DNA of 64,000 nucleotides from JBDNJM01 sp041687755 (GTDB lineage Bacteria; Planctomycetota; UBA1135; GCA-002686595), in the NCBI GenBank assembly GCA_041687755.1, contig JBDNJM010000082.1, positions 7,499-71,498 on the forward strand, in the 5' to 3' direction. Numbering within the stretch: position 1 is the stretch's first letter; each line of letters opens with the position of its first letter. The translations under genes were made by a program, and so were the position numbers. The notes beneath the pieces were generated by a model. It was not told the origin of the DNA. It was given only the letters and a program-made list of their open reading frames with translations, and did no database searches. Positions 51,381 through 59,376 of this stretch are shown here, piece by piece.

Positions 51381-52610
51381 ATGAATTCTGATCAACTCCG
51401 CGCGCTCGCAAAGGCCTACGAGGAAAACCACGAGTTCATCACGAATGAGGAGACCGCGAAGATGGCTCTCATCGTGCCGTTCCTCAGAGCGCTGGGGTAC
51501 AACCCGAATTCGCCGCGCGAGGTGCGGGCAGAGTACAGCGCCGAATTCACGCAGGGGGATGGCAAGAAACTGGCCGACCGCATGGATTACGCAGTGTTCG
51601 ATCAAGCCGGCGAACGGCCTCTGTTCGTCGTTGAAGCGAAACCTCTTGGAGCCGACCTCATCGGTAAGAGCAATCAACTCGCCAGATACATTGCCCAGAT
51701 GAAGGGGCTCCGGTTCGGGTTGATGACGGACGGCTGCCACTACCTCTTCTTCGGCGACCTGAGCAGCCCGAATGTGATGGACGACGAACCGTTCTTCGTC
51801 CTTGATTTGTCGAATGCCGAAACCGACTGGGACAAGTCTGCGAAGTTCTTGTCTCGCTTCAGCCGTGACAAGTTCAACGCACAGACCCTGGCCCAGGATG
51901 CGGAGAACAGCAGGTACAGGAAGCGAATGGTGGCCAGGCTAAAACACGCGCTGACCAACCCGGAATCGGACACGTCCTTCGTCCGTTGGCTCACGGACGA
52001 TGGGGTGTACGAGGGGAAGCGCACAAACTCAGTCCTGGACCGGATGGGTCGTTTGGCCAAGGAGTCGATCGAGCCAGCTCTGATGTCGGTGCTGTCTGAG
52101 AACTTCCTGGATGCCCTGAAAATGCGACTACCCAATGCCGGGGCTCCGGTGGAGGGTGACGACGCAGAGTCGGGCGACGACGCAGCTGCAACGGCCGATT
52201 CGTCCGCGGACGAAGATGGGATCGTTACAACGGCCGAAGAAATTGAATTTCACAGGTTCGTGCAGGGGATCTGCGAGCGGAGTGGCCAAGACCCCGCTAG
52301 CATTCTGTACAGGGACACGAGGTCGTACTTCAACGTTTCCTATCGCAAGCCGACTCGGTGGTTCTTGCGCCTGTACGCGGATTCAAAGCGAAAGTTCCTC
52401 GTTACTCGGCTCGACGCGAGCAAGGTGAGTGAGTTCGCCAGGGGGTTCAAGGTGCAAGATTCCTCGATTGGCTGGCAGATCGAGATCGAGGACGTAGCCC
52501 AGGTTTGGGCCCTCGAGCCGCTGGTTCTGGCCAGCCTGAATGCACTGGAGAGCGGGGGCAAGCCTGCGGAGGGGCCCGTGCTCGATGCTGAAGTATCCCC
52601 TGGCTCTTGA
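51381..52610 (+). CDS. Stand-alone HsdR-N-type restriction endonuclease-like protein
   Basis: 409 residues from ATG 51381. The first 200 match the N-terminal domain of type I restriction R subunits: NEETAKMALIVPFLRALGYN, then D69 in RMDYAVFDQAGERPLFVVEA with E85-A-K87 forming the PD-(D/E)xK site, then GRFGLMTDGCHYLFFGDL-like motor entry lost. The helicase motor that normally follows is absent. The C-terminal part (about 290-400) has RFVQGICERSGQDPASILYR and looks like a separate domain of mobile-element-borne members. The codon use is less GC-rich than that of the core genes. First cargo gene after the integrase; likely an anti-phage or anti-plasmid nuclease. Confidence 0.78.
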   Translation: MNSDQLRALAKAYEENHEFITNEETAKMALIVPFLRALGYNPNSPREVRAEYSAEFTQGDGKKLADRMDYAVFDQAGERPLFVVEAKPLGADLIGKSNQLARYIAQMKGLRFGLMTDGCHYLFFGDLSSPNVMDDEPFFVLDLSNAETDWDKSAKFLSRFSRDKFNAQTLAQDAENSRYRKRMVARLKHALTNPESDTSFVRWLTDDGVYEGKRTNSVLDRMGRLAKESIEPALMSVLSENFLDALKMRLPNAGAPVEGDDAESGDDAAATADSSADEDGIVTTAEEIEFHRFVQGICERSGQDPASILYRDTRSYFNVSYRKPTRWFLRLYADSKRKFLVTRLDASKVSEFARGFKVQDSSIGWQIEIEDVAQVWALEPLVLASLNALESGGKPAEGPVLDAEVSPGS

Positions 52611-52899
52611 GCTCGGGTTCGCCTGGCGGTGCTGTAGTCGCTTCGCGTGTCTTAGCGCCTCGAACTTCCTGCTCGGGGGAACGGCGTGAGCGAATTGCTC
52701 TATGAAGTTACATTCCGAGCCTGGCCGTTGCACCGTCAGGCTGCGAGGTTCGCCCTGCAGAAAGCGAGCGAGAAGCAAGAAGGCGCCGCGTTCAGTTCGA
52801 TGCTCTGCATCTTGTCGTCTGCCATGGCGTTCGAGGCTCTTCTCAATTTGGACTCCTGACCACGCAATCGCAGGCTCCGCAATCGGCGGCAAGAAACTA

Positions 52900-53544
52900 T
52901 TGAGTCGGCTCATCACTATTCTAGTAGCGGCGTCGCTCGGCGTCCTCGCAATTCTCTACTGGTCGCGTCTTGGTCGCCAGCAGGATGATGCTCTGCGTCC
53001 GGCGGCTGGGCCGCCGCCTCTTGAGCAGGGTAACCAAGGTTCTCTTGATCGCGAGGGGCATGAGGCAGATGCGCCCGTTAAGAGCGCTGATCCGGATCAG
53101 GGGGTTCGGCCGAGCGGGGAGACCACCTCTGCCGACCCTCGTCCCGGGCTCGACGCAGATGCCCTGGCTGAGGTGTTCGCTGTGATGGATCCATCTGACC
53201 TGAGGGTCGCTCGGGCCCAAATAGACGCTCTCTACCAGCAGGTCCTGGGTGACGCCATTGGAGAAGAGTGGTACACCGGAGAGGTGCATCAAGTACGAGG
53301 TGTTCCTACTTCTGAGGGTCGCTTCTCGTTCAAGTTCACCGAGCTCACCGAAGACGGTTTGCTCCACTCGGAGCGCTTCGGCTCAGGGAGGGGTGAGTAC
53401 TGTCAGCAGGTTCGACTGCAGAGGAATGATTACCCCCACGTCTATGATCTCTGGTCCCAGGTCCAGGGCATTGACGCCGCGTTAGGGCAGGCCGCAGTTG
53501 GGCAAGTGGTCCCCTCAATCTCGTCACCTACAATTAACTACTAG
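52900..53544 (+). CDS. Membrane-anchored protein of unknown function
   Basis: 214 residues from TTG 52900; the open frame begins at 52702 but the first 65 residues are low-complexity and basic. A membrane helix SRLITILVAASLGVLAILYW starts the protein, followed by an acidic, Pro/Gln-rich linker and a folded end with AQIDALYQQVLGDAIGEEWY and YCQQVRLQRNDYPHVYDLWS. No match comes to mind. It lies between the HsdR-like and TIR genes of the island. Confidence 0.5.
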   Translation: MSRLITILVAASLGVLAILYWSRLGRQQDDALRPAAGPPPLEQGNQGSLDREGHEADAPVKSADPDQGVRPSGETTSADPRPGLDADALAEVFAVMDPSDLRVARAQIDALYQQVLGDAIGEEWYTGEVHQVRGVPTSEGRFSFKFTELTEDGLLHSERFGSGRGEYCQQVRLQRNDYPHVYDLWSQVQGIDAALGQAAVGQVVPSISSPTINY

Positions 53545-53833
53545 GTCTATCTGCTTTGGGGTGGGTGCGCCTCGCAGCACTCAGGCGTAGTGACGGTCAT
53601 GCCCGCGCCGAGGTTCAGTCCTTACTCCGGAGACGCACTTGCCAGCAGGGCGCATGGCCGTCGGCGTCGCCTGCCCGAGCGGCCCGCTGGATCTGTGGTG
53701 TCCGTCATGGGGTGGAGTCTCGCTGGTCGCGGGCGCGGCGTCACTTGATTCCCAGGGCGGCGCGGGCGTGGGGCCAGTCGCCCTCCACAGGTGTTCCCGC
53801 AGGGGTACCCCGGGCGATCTGGATCTCAGCTCG

Positions 53834-54889
53834 CTACAGCTTCGGCTCGGGAGGGGGCCTTCGCGCGTTCTCATCAGCGCGGAGGGCCGCTACGACTCGG
53901 TCGAGCTGACCGTCGAACTTGCGCGCGTCGTTCTCCCAGCCAACGAAGTCGGCTGCGTTTCTGCTGCGTAGGTCGTCGGCGTAGCCCCGCGTCCAGGCCT
54001 CATCGAACATGTAGCCGTCCAGATTGAGCGGGACGATTGAGAGCACCTTTTTGCCTCGTTCCTTCCACAGGCGTTCCTCCTTCTTGGTTGCGCGGCCGAC
54101 CTCGCGATCAACCCACCAGCTCTCCAGCGAGTTCTTCGACGCGCAGAGCAGGACCTTGTCGTAGAGCCGGATGGCGTCGTTGATTGAGTCGTGGAGGTCG
54201 TCGCCGGGCAGGATCTCGTGCTTGTCCATCCAGCACCGAATCCCCTTGCCCTGGAGCTTGTCGTGGAGATTCTCTGCGAATAGTGCGTCCTCCGTGCTGT
54301 AGCTGATGAAGGCCGAGTAGAATTGAATAGGTATGCCGTGGTGTGCACGGAAGAACTCGATGGTCGGATCATCGAAGCCCACCCCGCGCAGGAACGGGAC
54401 TTGGCAATCAGGGGGAACCGAGCGCAGCGCGCGGTCGGTTACAGGTGACGGAAAGCCGTGAACCGCGCTTTCGAGCCCGAGTACGGAAGAAAGATCTACG
54501 TCAAACGTCGTTAGGCCAAGAGTGGCCTGTCCGAGTTGCGTCTGATTCAAGATCGCATCCCCCAGGCGCGTGTTGATGAGGTTCGCGCCGCTCATGTCCG
54601 CATGGCTAAGGTTTGCGCTTTGTAGGTCCGCGCCGCTTAGGTCTGCGTTTCGCAGGTCCGCCGAGCTCAGGTTCATGTAGCTCAGGTCAACGTCACGTAG
54701 GTCCGCGTTTCGAAGGTCTGACTTTTGCAACCCGCCCGTCGCGCGTGCCAAGAAGGCAATGACGGCAGTCCGTACTTCGAGCTCCGCCATTCCGGGCCGA
54801 AGGAGTGCTAGCGCCTCAACCTTGGTCATGGGCTGGGGGGGCGCGTCGGAGGGTCGGTCCGGCTTCTCAGGATCGGAGGGGGTCGTCAT
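53834..54889 (-). CDS. Pentapeptide-repeat TIR-domain protein
   Basis: 351 residues. Residues about 55-132 are pentapeptide repeats of the A(D/N)L-x-x type (DLRNADLRDVDLSYMNLSSA). Residues about 190-335 are a TIR domain: FYSAFISYSTEDALFAENLH, GIRCWMDKHEILPGDDLHDS and SLESWWVDREV with putative catalytic Glu263. TIR domains in bacterial defence cleave NAD+ after infection is sensed. Here a pentapeptide helix replaces the usual sensor and may bind or mimic nucleic acid. There is no second gene in a clear operon (the next, ImmA-type, gene starts 68 bases upstream on the same strand). Its place in an integrase island, with a restriction-like gene, makes a defence role plausible. Confidence 0.85.
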   Translation of the reverse strand: MTTPSDPEKPDRPSDAPPQPMTKVEALALLRPGMAELEVRTAVIAFLARATGGLQKSDLRNADLRDVDLSYMNLSSADLRNADLSGADLQSANLSHADMSGANLINTRLGDAILNQTQLGQATLGLTTFDVDLSSVLGLESAVHGFPSPVTDRALRSVPPDCQVPFLRGVGFDDPTIEFFRAHHGIPIQFYSAFISYSTEDALFAENLHDKLQGKGIRCWMDKHEILPGDDLHDSINDAIRLYDKVLLCASKNSLESWWVDREVGRATKKEERLWKERGKKVLSIVPLNLDGYMFDEAWTRGYADDLRSRNAADFVGWENDARKFDGQLDRVVAALRADENARRPPPEPKL

Positions 54890-54956
54890 GGGGTGGATTC
54901 TCGCGGGCTACTGCTGCCCGCAGCAGCGCCCCAGTTCTGGGGGCTGGTGCTCCTGA

Positions 54957-56048
54957 CTAGCGAACGAGGTTGAGCGGTGGGGCTTGGGAGCTCAGGAACG
55001 GAGCGATGTCGAGTTCTGCTGAGACTCCAAGGCGGTCTCCCAGCTCTGAGAGTTCACCCTCAAGTGTTCCTGCAGCCGACTTGATGAGGTCAGGCAGAAG
55101 CCTGGGCGACTCGGGGCGCACCCGAACGGGCTCTGCCTTTCGCCATCCGCGCTTTTGGAAGTTGATCAGTATGCCCCTGTAGGCGTGTTCAGCAATCGCG
55201 CCAAGCTCGTGGGCACGCCTTGCGATAGCGCTCATGGAGATGCCCCATTCGAGCTTGAGCTGCTCAAGGGTTCTCGTGGTCAACAGGGAGAGATCGGGGA
55301 AGATGTCGTTAACGGGAGCAAGAAACTCAGCAGCGAAGCTCCACGCCTCGGATTCCATGACATGGCCATCTCGATGGCGAGAGTGGAGGAGCAGGTGCCC
55401 GAGCTCGTGGGCGAGAGTGAGCCTCTGCCGGCATCCGGGCATCCCTGAATTGAGGATGACTACAGGCAAGCCGTCCTCTGGCCACATACTCAGACCATCC
55501 AGTTCGCTTTGCATGGGGTAGCAGGCAACGAAAATTCCAGCGCTCTCGATCACATCAAGCAAGTTTGAAATTGGGCCTGGTGGGATGCCCCATTCGAGGC
55601 GTAGAGCGTAGGCAGCATGCGCGGCGCTTGAGACTCTCCCTTCACGCTCCTCGTCGAGAAAGTCAGGAATTGACCGCCTTGAAAGCGGCCTCGCTGGCTC
55701 GGGCGGGTCGCAGAGTGCAGAGCATTCCTCCACTAGATGCTGGAGGAGGCTGAGCTGAGCGACTCGCCGGTGTCGTTCTGGTGCGGACGCACTGGAGGAC
55801 CGCCTGAAGTGAACTTCTCCCAAGGACCCGCGAAGTCTGCAGGTTCCGAATAGGAAATCGGGCCCTAGCTCAAGGGCTCTACAGATCGCTTGAATCCGGT
55901 CTTCAGGCACGGGGCGGCGCCTCGTTCCATTCTCGATATGCGTGAGTGTTCCAGTTGGCAGTCCCGCCTTGCGTTCCAGCTCGTTCTGCTTGAGCCCGCG
56001 CATTTGACGTGCCAGCCGCACCAGTTCACCTTTGGGCGGGGTCCTCAT
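54957..56048 (-). CDS. XRE-family regulator fused to an ImmA/IrrE-type metallopeptidase
   Basis: 363 residues from ATG 56048, whose first bases overlap the previous stop (ATGA). Residues 8-65 are a helix-turn-helix (LVRLARQMRGLKQNELERKA, TGTLTHIENGTRR). The peptidase site is H214-E-L-G-H218 in LTLAHELGHLLLHSRHRDG, with the following SEAWSFAAEFLAP segment that supplies the third ligand. Such proteins cleave a repressor to turn on conjugation or stress genes, or act as antitoxins. Transcribed after the 56716 gene and before the TIR gene, so all three minus-strand genes may be one unit. Confidence 0.87.
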   Translation of the reverse strand: MRTPPKGELVRLARQMRGLKQNELERKAGLPTGTLTHIENGTRRRPVPEDRIQAICRALELGPDFLFGTCRLRGSLGEVHFRRSSSASAPERHRRVAQLSLLQHLVEECSALCDPPEPARPLSRRSIPDFLDEEREGRVSSAAHAAYALRLEWGIPPGPISNLLDVIESAGIFVACYPMQSELDGLSMWPEDGLPVVILNSGMPGCRQRLTLAHELGHLLLHSRHRDGHVMESEAWSFAAEFLAPVNDIFPDLSLLTTRTLEQLKLEWGISMSAIARRAHELGAIAEHAYRGILINFQKRGWRKAEPVRVRPESPRLLPDLIKSAAGTLEGELSELGDRLGVSAELDIAPFLSSQAPPLNLVR

Positions 56049-56716
56049 AGCGCGATGAGATTGACCTCGTAGTCGAGCCGGACGTTCAAGTGCTGGGCGG
56101 CTACCCGTCCTCTGAAGCCGGGGGAGGAAGTGATTGATGTGGGGCGATCGAGCTCGAGAGTTGCACACCAAAGCACGTCGCTGGTGTTGATCGTCCTGCT
56201 CATCTTCACGGTGTCGAGTGAGCCGTCCTCGCGCAGGCTAAACCCGACGTAGACAGGTATGGGTTCAGCCTTCGGTGAGTGCTCAAGCGGCAAGGATCCT
56301 TGCCCTTTCGCGAACCGGACCGAGGGGCAGTCCTCAGAGTCGGTCTTGTTTAGGAGCCCTACGGGAAGGCCCTGTGGTGAGACTCGTACGCAATGGAGTA
56401 GGACGTTTGCTCTCGGGACGGCCAGAACTGTGAAGTTCTGCTTGGTCTCGGCGATCGTGTCGACTTCCTCCTCTGCGTCCCTAGCCGCGGCCTCTCGCAA
56501 AGAGCAGAGGCTGTTGCCCATTGCGTAGGCTCGGTTAACACCGACGACGCTCCGTCGGTTCATCTCGAGGCCCTTGGCACTCGCGGGCCCGATTTGGTCG
56601 TCGGCCTCGTGTGCTAGGTGTGCCGCGAGGGCGATGTCTGCCATGAACGAGGGGGTGAGCCGGGCGCTGACGGAGGTGAAGGATCCGTAGTCGACTGTGC
56701 TATTCGTCTGTTCCAT
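56045..56716 (-). CDS. Unknown protein coupled to the XRE-ImmA gene
   Basis: 223 residues, first gene of the pair; it overlaps the XRE-ImmA start by four bases. Opening VDYGSFTSVSARLTPSFMAD; a later part reads PIPVYVGFSLREDGSLDTVK and VAAQHLNVRLDYEVNLIAL. No motif recognised. In such pairs the upstream protein can be the substrate or toxin that the ImmA-type partner controls; this is only suggested by the coupling. Confidence 0.55.
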   Translation of the reverse strand: MEQTNSTVDYGSFTSVSARLTPSFMADIALAAHLAHEADDQIGPASAKGLEMNRRSVVGVNRAYAMGNSLCSLREAAARDAEEEVDTIAETKQNFTVLAVPRANVLLHCVRVSPQGLPVGLLNKTDSEDCPSVRFAKGQGSLPLEHSPKAEPIPVYVGFSLREDGSLDTVKMSRTINTSDVLWCATLELDRPTSITSSPGFRGRVAAQHLNVRLDYEVNLIAL

Positions 56717-56883
56717 GGGCGGAGAGTATCCAGAAAAGGAGGGGGTTTCAGGAATGGTTTGCGGTTAGGTTGCCAAAGTTGAGCGTAAACCCTTGGTGGC
56801 GGGCTGCTGCCGGGCGTGCTCGGCGGGAGGGCGCGATTGCCTTGGTCCAGTCCGCACTCGTGCCGTTTGGTAAGACTCCGCTC

Positions 56884-57249
56884 ATGGTTCGCAACTGCCA
56901 GGTGCCCGACTGCCCGCGAGAGCACTACCGCCCGCGGGACGTCCGCATGCCCGAGGGCAAGGGCGGCCGGATGGTCAACCGCCGGCTGGACCTGTGCTCG
57001 GCGCACTACTTCCGGGCGCTACGCTCGCCGGAGAACTGCCCCCTCAGCTTGAAGCGTGCGCTCTCTGACGAGGACGTGGCGGAAATCCGTCGCCTCTGGG
57101 ATGGGGGGAAGGGGATGCGGCAGGAGGAGATCGCGGCGAAGTACGACGTGGACCCGACGGTGATTACCCGCAGGTTGCACAGCGACTACCGGGCGGCGGA
57201 CGACCCGGCCGCGGCCCCTCTGCGGAAAAAGCGGCAGCGCCGCCCTTGA
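56884..57249 (+). CDS. Small zinc-ribbon / helix-turn-helix protein
   Basis: 121 residues from ATG 56884. The start has C-Q-V-P-D-C-P and later DLCSAHYFRALRSPENC, a likely zinc site of Cys and His. The second half is a homeodomain-like helix-turn-helix: LSDEDVAEIRRLWDGGKGMR, QEEIAAKYDVDPTVITRRLH, of the resolvase/terminase-small-subunit type. First plus-strand gene of the phage-like part of the island; a hairpin follows. It may regulate the operon that begins at 57395. Confidence 0.6.
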   Translation: MVRNCQVPDCPREHYRPRDVRMPEGKGGRMVNRRLDLCSAHYFRALRSPENCPLSLKRALSDEDVAEIRRLWDGGKGMRQEEIAAKYDVDPTVITRRLHSDYRAADDPAAAPLRKKRQRRP

Positions 57250-57283
57250 CCCAGCCTCTCGCGATTTGGCCAAACTGATTACG

Positions 57284-57316
57284 CGAAGGCTAGCGGCTGG
57301 CAGGCGCTAGCATTCG
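57284..57316 (+). promoter_or_regulatory. Strong hairpin between the HTH gene and the phage-like operon
   Basis: GCTAGCG / CGCTAGC around nine bases, extended beyond one mismatch by CGAA / TTCG, about 35 bases after the HTH stop and 79 before the operon start. No T-run. Terminator or operator. Confidence 0.4.
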
Positions 57317-57394
57317 TGGGCGGGAACCCGCCGGGAGGCTCGAGCAGAGTCTCCCGACACTCCCTACGCAGAGGCCCCAGCTACCCCAGACTCC

Positions 57395-58051
57395 ATGCCG
57401 GCAACGAAGCGCCTAGAGACGACGATCGAGGAGCGCCAGCTCGCGCAGCGGGACTGGGAGGTGATCCGGCAGGTAAGGCGGGAGGGGCTCAGCCGGGACC
57501 GCCGCTACCAGGGGGTGCTGGTGCGACGACTGGTGGCGAGGGTGTTCGAGGAGCTGAGGGCGGCTGCCCCTGAGTGGAGCCCGGCAAGTGGGGGCGGGAC
57601 CCAAGCGGCCGAGGTCGTCGACGTGGTGGGCCTCGAGCTCGACCAGAAGCTGGGTCTGCGCTTCGATCTGGCCGAGTACGAGGGGCGGAAGCTCGAGCAG
57701 GGCCGCCGTGACTGGGCGCTCTTGGACTCCGGCCCGGAGGACGCTCAGCTGGTGCACGTCAAGGAGCACGAGTGGGTCACGGTTGGGGACCTGGGCTGGG
57801 TCGGCCTGATGGCGGACCGCCGCCGGTACCGGGAGTCTCGGATAATGAAGGCCTTGGCGCTGCTGCATGAAGCGCAGCGTGGCTGGGAGGACTCCAACTG
57901 GACCTGGACGGAGCCCGAGCGTGAGAGGGGGCGGAAGGGGCTGGAGGCGGTCCGTTCGCACCTAGCTCAGGAGTTGGTGTTCCGGGGCGAGCCGACGCCT
58001 CACCTGACCTGGGTGCGGGCTCTTGGCCTGGCGGATGGGGGAGGCGAGTGA
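57395..58051 (+). CDS. Phage-like protein, unknown
   Basis: 218 residues. Highly charged and helical: TTIEERQLAQRDWEVIRQVR at the start, then a central part KLGLRFDLAEYEGRKLEQGR and HVKEHEWVTVGDLGWVGLMA. No known domain. First gene of a tight string of four with four-base overlaps (GTGA), as in phage replication or recombination modules. Confidence 0.6.
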   Translation: MPATKRLETTIEERQLAQRDWEVIRQVRREGLSRDRRYQGVLVRRLVARVFEELRAAAPEWSPASGGGTQAAEVVDVVGLELDQKLGLRFDLAEYEGRKLEQGRRDWALLDSGPEDAQLVHVKEHEWVTVGDLGWVGLMADRRRYRESRIMKALALLHEAQRGWEDSNWTWTEPERERGRKGLEAVRSHLAQELVFRGEPTPHLTWVRALGLADGGGE

Positions 58052-58488
58052 TCGGGATGTCGCTGGACACGGAGGAGGCGTTGCCAGAGGAGCGGGACTT
58101 CCTCCCTGCCGGCCCCGCCTCTCGCCTGGAGCTCGCGCTCTCAACTCTGGGGCACGCCTCCGGTGTCAAGCGGCCTGACCTGTCGCGGCTTCCCCAGTCC
58201 GCCCGCCAACACGTACGGGGAGACTGGATCCCGGTGAAGTGCCTGTTGGGGGTGCTGCAGCACCGGGACGAGTTGATGGAGCTGCTGGACGAGATGAGCG
58301 AGCAGCTGCTCAGCGCTCAGAGCCTGACGCGCGCGAGGCGCCTGCGCCCGAACCTGTCCGTGCCGCACTTGACCGGGGCCGTGAGCCGGCGACTGCTCCG
58401 CCTCCACCGCGTGCGGAAGCTCCTCAAGGCCGCACTCCGCTCAGCACGGCGCGAGCTGGACACCGTTCGGCGGGAGGTGCAGCCGTGA
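58048..58488 (+). CDS. Phage-like protein, unknown
   Basis: 146 residues from GTG 58048 (GTGA overlap with the previous gene). Helical and basic at the C-terminus: LLDEMSEQLLSAQSLTRARR, then RLLRLHRVRKLLKAALRSAR. No known domain; the basic tail suggests nucleic-acid or protein binding. It overlaps the RusA-like gene by four bases. Confidence 0.55.
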   Translation: MIGMSLDTEEALPEERDFLPAGPASRLELALSTLGHASGVKRPDLSRLPQSARQHVRGDWIPVKCLLGVLQHRDELMELLDEMSEQLLSAQSLTRARRLRPNLSVPHLTGAVSRRLLRLHRVRKLLKAALRSARRELDTVRREVQP

Positions 58489-58994
58489 CGCGTTGGGCGC
58501 GTTCCCGGGCGTCGGGGAAGCGGACACCGAAGCGGGTGCCGCCGGCCTGGCCGGGCTTCCCCGTGGTGGAGGAGCTCCGGATCGAGGTCCCGGGCTACAT
58601 GCCTCCGCGGGGGACGAACGCGGAGCGGCGGATGCACTACCACGCCAAGGAGAAGCTGCTCGACCTGGCGATGGATCGGCTGGCCGTGGCTCTGATCCTT
58701 GGTGGCGGGCGTCGGTGTGTGGAGGGCCCGCTCGAGGCGCACTGGACGGTTTACGCGAACCGGCTGCTGGACTGGAGCAATCTGAGCGCGAGCTTCAAGA
58801 TCCCCGAGGATGCGCTGCGCTACTTGGGGGTGATCGAGGATGACCGGCCGGCGATCGTGAGGCGGTTCGTGCCGCACCAGGTCCAGGTGCCGGAGGGGCA
58901 CGAAGGGCTGCTGGTCGTCCTCCGCCACCTGGATTCGGAGGAGGCCCCCGAGCTTCCCCGATGGCGCCCTCGGCCGGGGAAGAGGGCGGGGTGA
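58485..58994 (+). CDS. RusA-like Holliday-junction resolvase
   Basis: 169 residues from GTG 58485. The RusA-type core is seen at 90-120: D96-W-S-N99, Lys105, Asp109 and GVIED119D120, close to RusA's D-x-D-N..K..D...DD pattern, but the second Asp of D-x-D-N is Ser98. Before it, RMHYHAKEKLLDLAMDRLAV corresponds to the N-terminal substrate-binding part. RusA enzymes cut four-way DNA junctions during phage recombination. If Ser98 cannot replace the metal-binding Asp, activity could be changed. It overlaps both neighbours by four bases. Confidence 0.65.
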   Translation: MTRWARSRASGKRTPKRVPPAWPGFPVVEELRIEVPGYMPPRGTNAERRMHYHAKEKLLDLAMDRLAVALILGGGRRCVEGPLEAHWTVYANRLLDWSNLSASFKIPEDALRYLGVIEDDRPAIVRRFVPHQVQVPEGHEGLLVVLRHLDSEEAPELPRWRPRPGKRAG

Positions 58995-59305
58995 AGAGCT
59001 CTCCCCTGACGCGAAAGCGCCCCATCAGGCGGGGCCGTGCGCTCGCGAGGGTGAGCTGGCAACGGCGCCGATGGCCGGGTGCGGATGATCCAGTCCGTCT
59101 CTGGAGGGACCAGGTTCTTGATCGAGACGGGCGTCGGTGTCGGAGGTGCGGCTCCAAGGAGCACCTCCATGCGCATCACCGGCTCCCAAGGTCTCGAGGC
59201 GGAGGGGAGACCCTGGGGAACGGGGTCACTCTCTGCCGCTGGTGCCACGGAGCGGTGCACGACCACTCGGTGGACGACTGGAAGCGCTGGATCGAGACGC
59301 GATGA
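58991..59305 (+). CDS. HNH endonuclease
   Basis: 104 residues from GTG 58991, overlapping the RusA-like stop. The HNH fold is complete: a zinc knuckle CRRCGSKEHLHAHHRLPRSR (Cys pair and the catalytic His), an Asn in TLGNGVTLC, and the second knuckle CRWCHGAVH. Small HNH proteins of this size are usual next to phage terminase genes or as homing-type nicking enzymes; no terminase is seen downstream here. Last of the four-gene string. Confidence 0.85.
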   Translation: MKSSPLTRKRPIRRGRALARVSWQRRRWPGADDPVRLWRDQVLDRDGRRCRRCGSKEHLHAHHRLPRSRGGGETLGNGVTLCRWCHGAVHDHSVDDWKRWIETR

Positions 59306-59376
59306 TGGGTTCCCGCCCCAACTGACCTGCCGTCCAACTTTCTGAGCCGCGCGCGCGGCGACAATCCGAATCTGAC

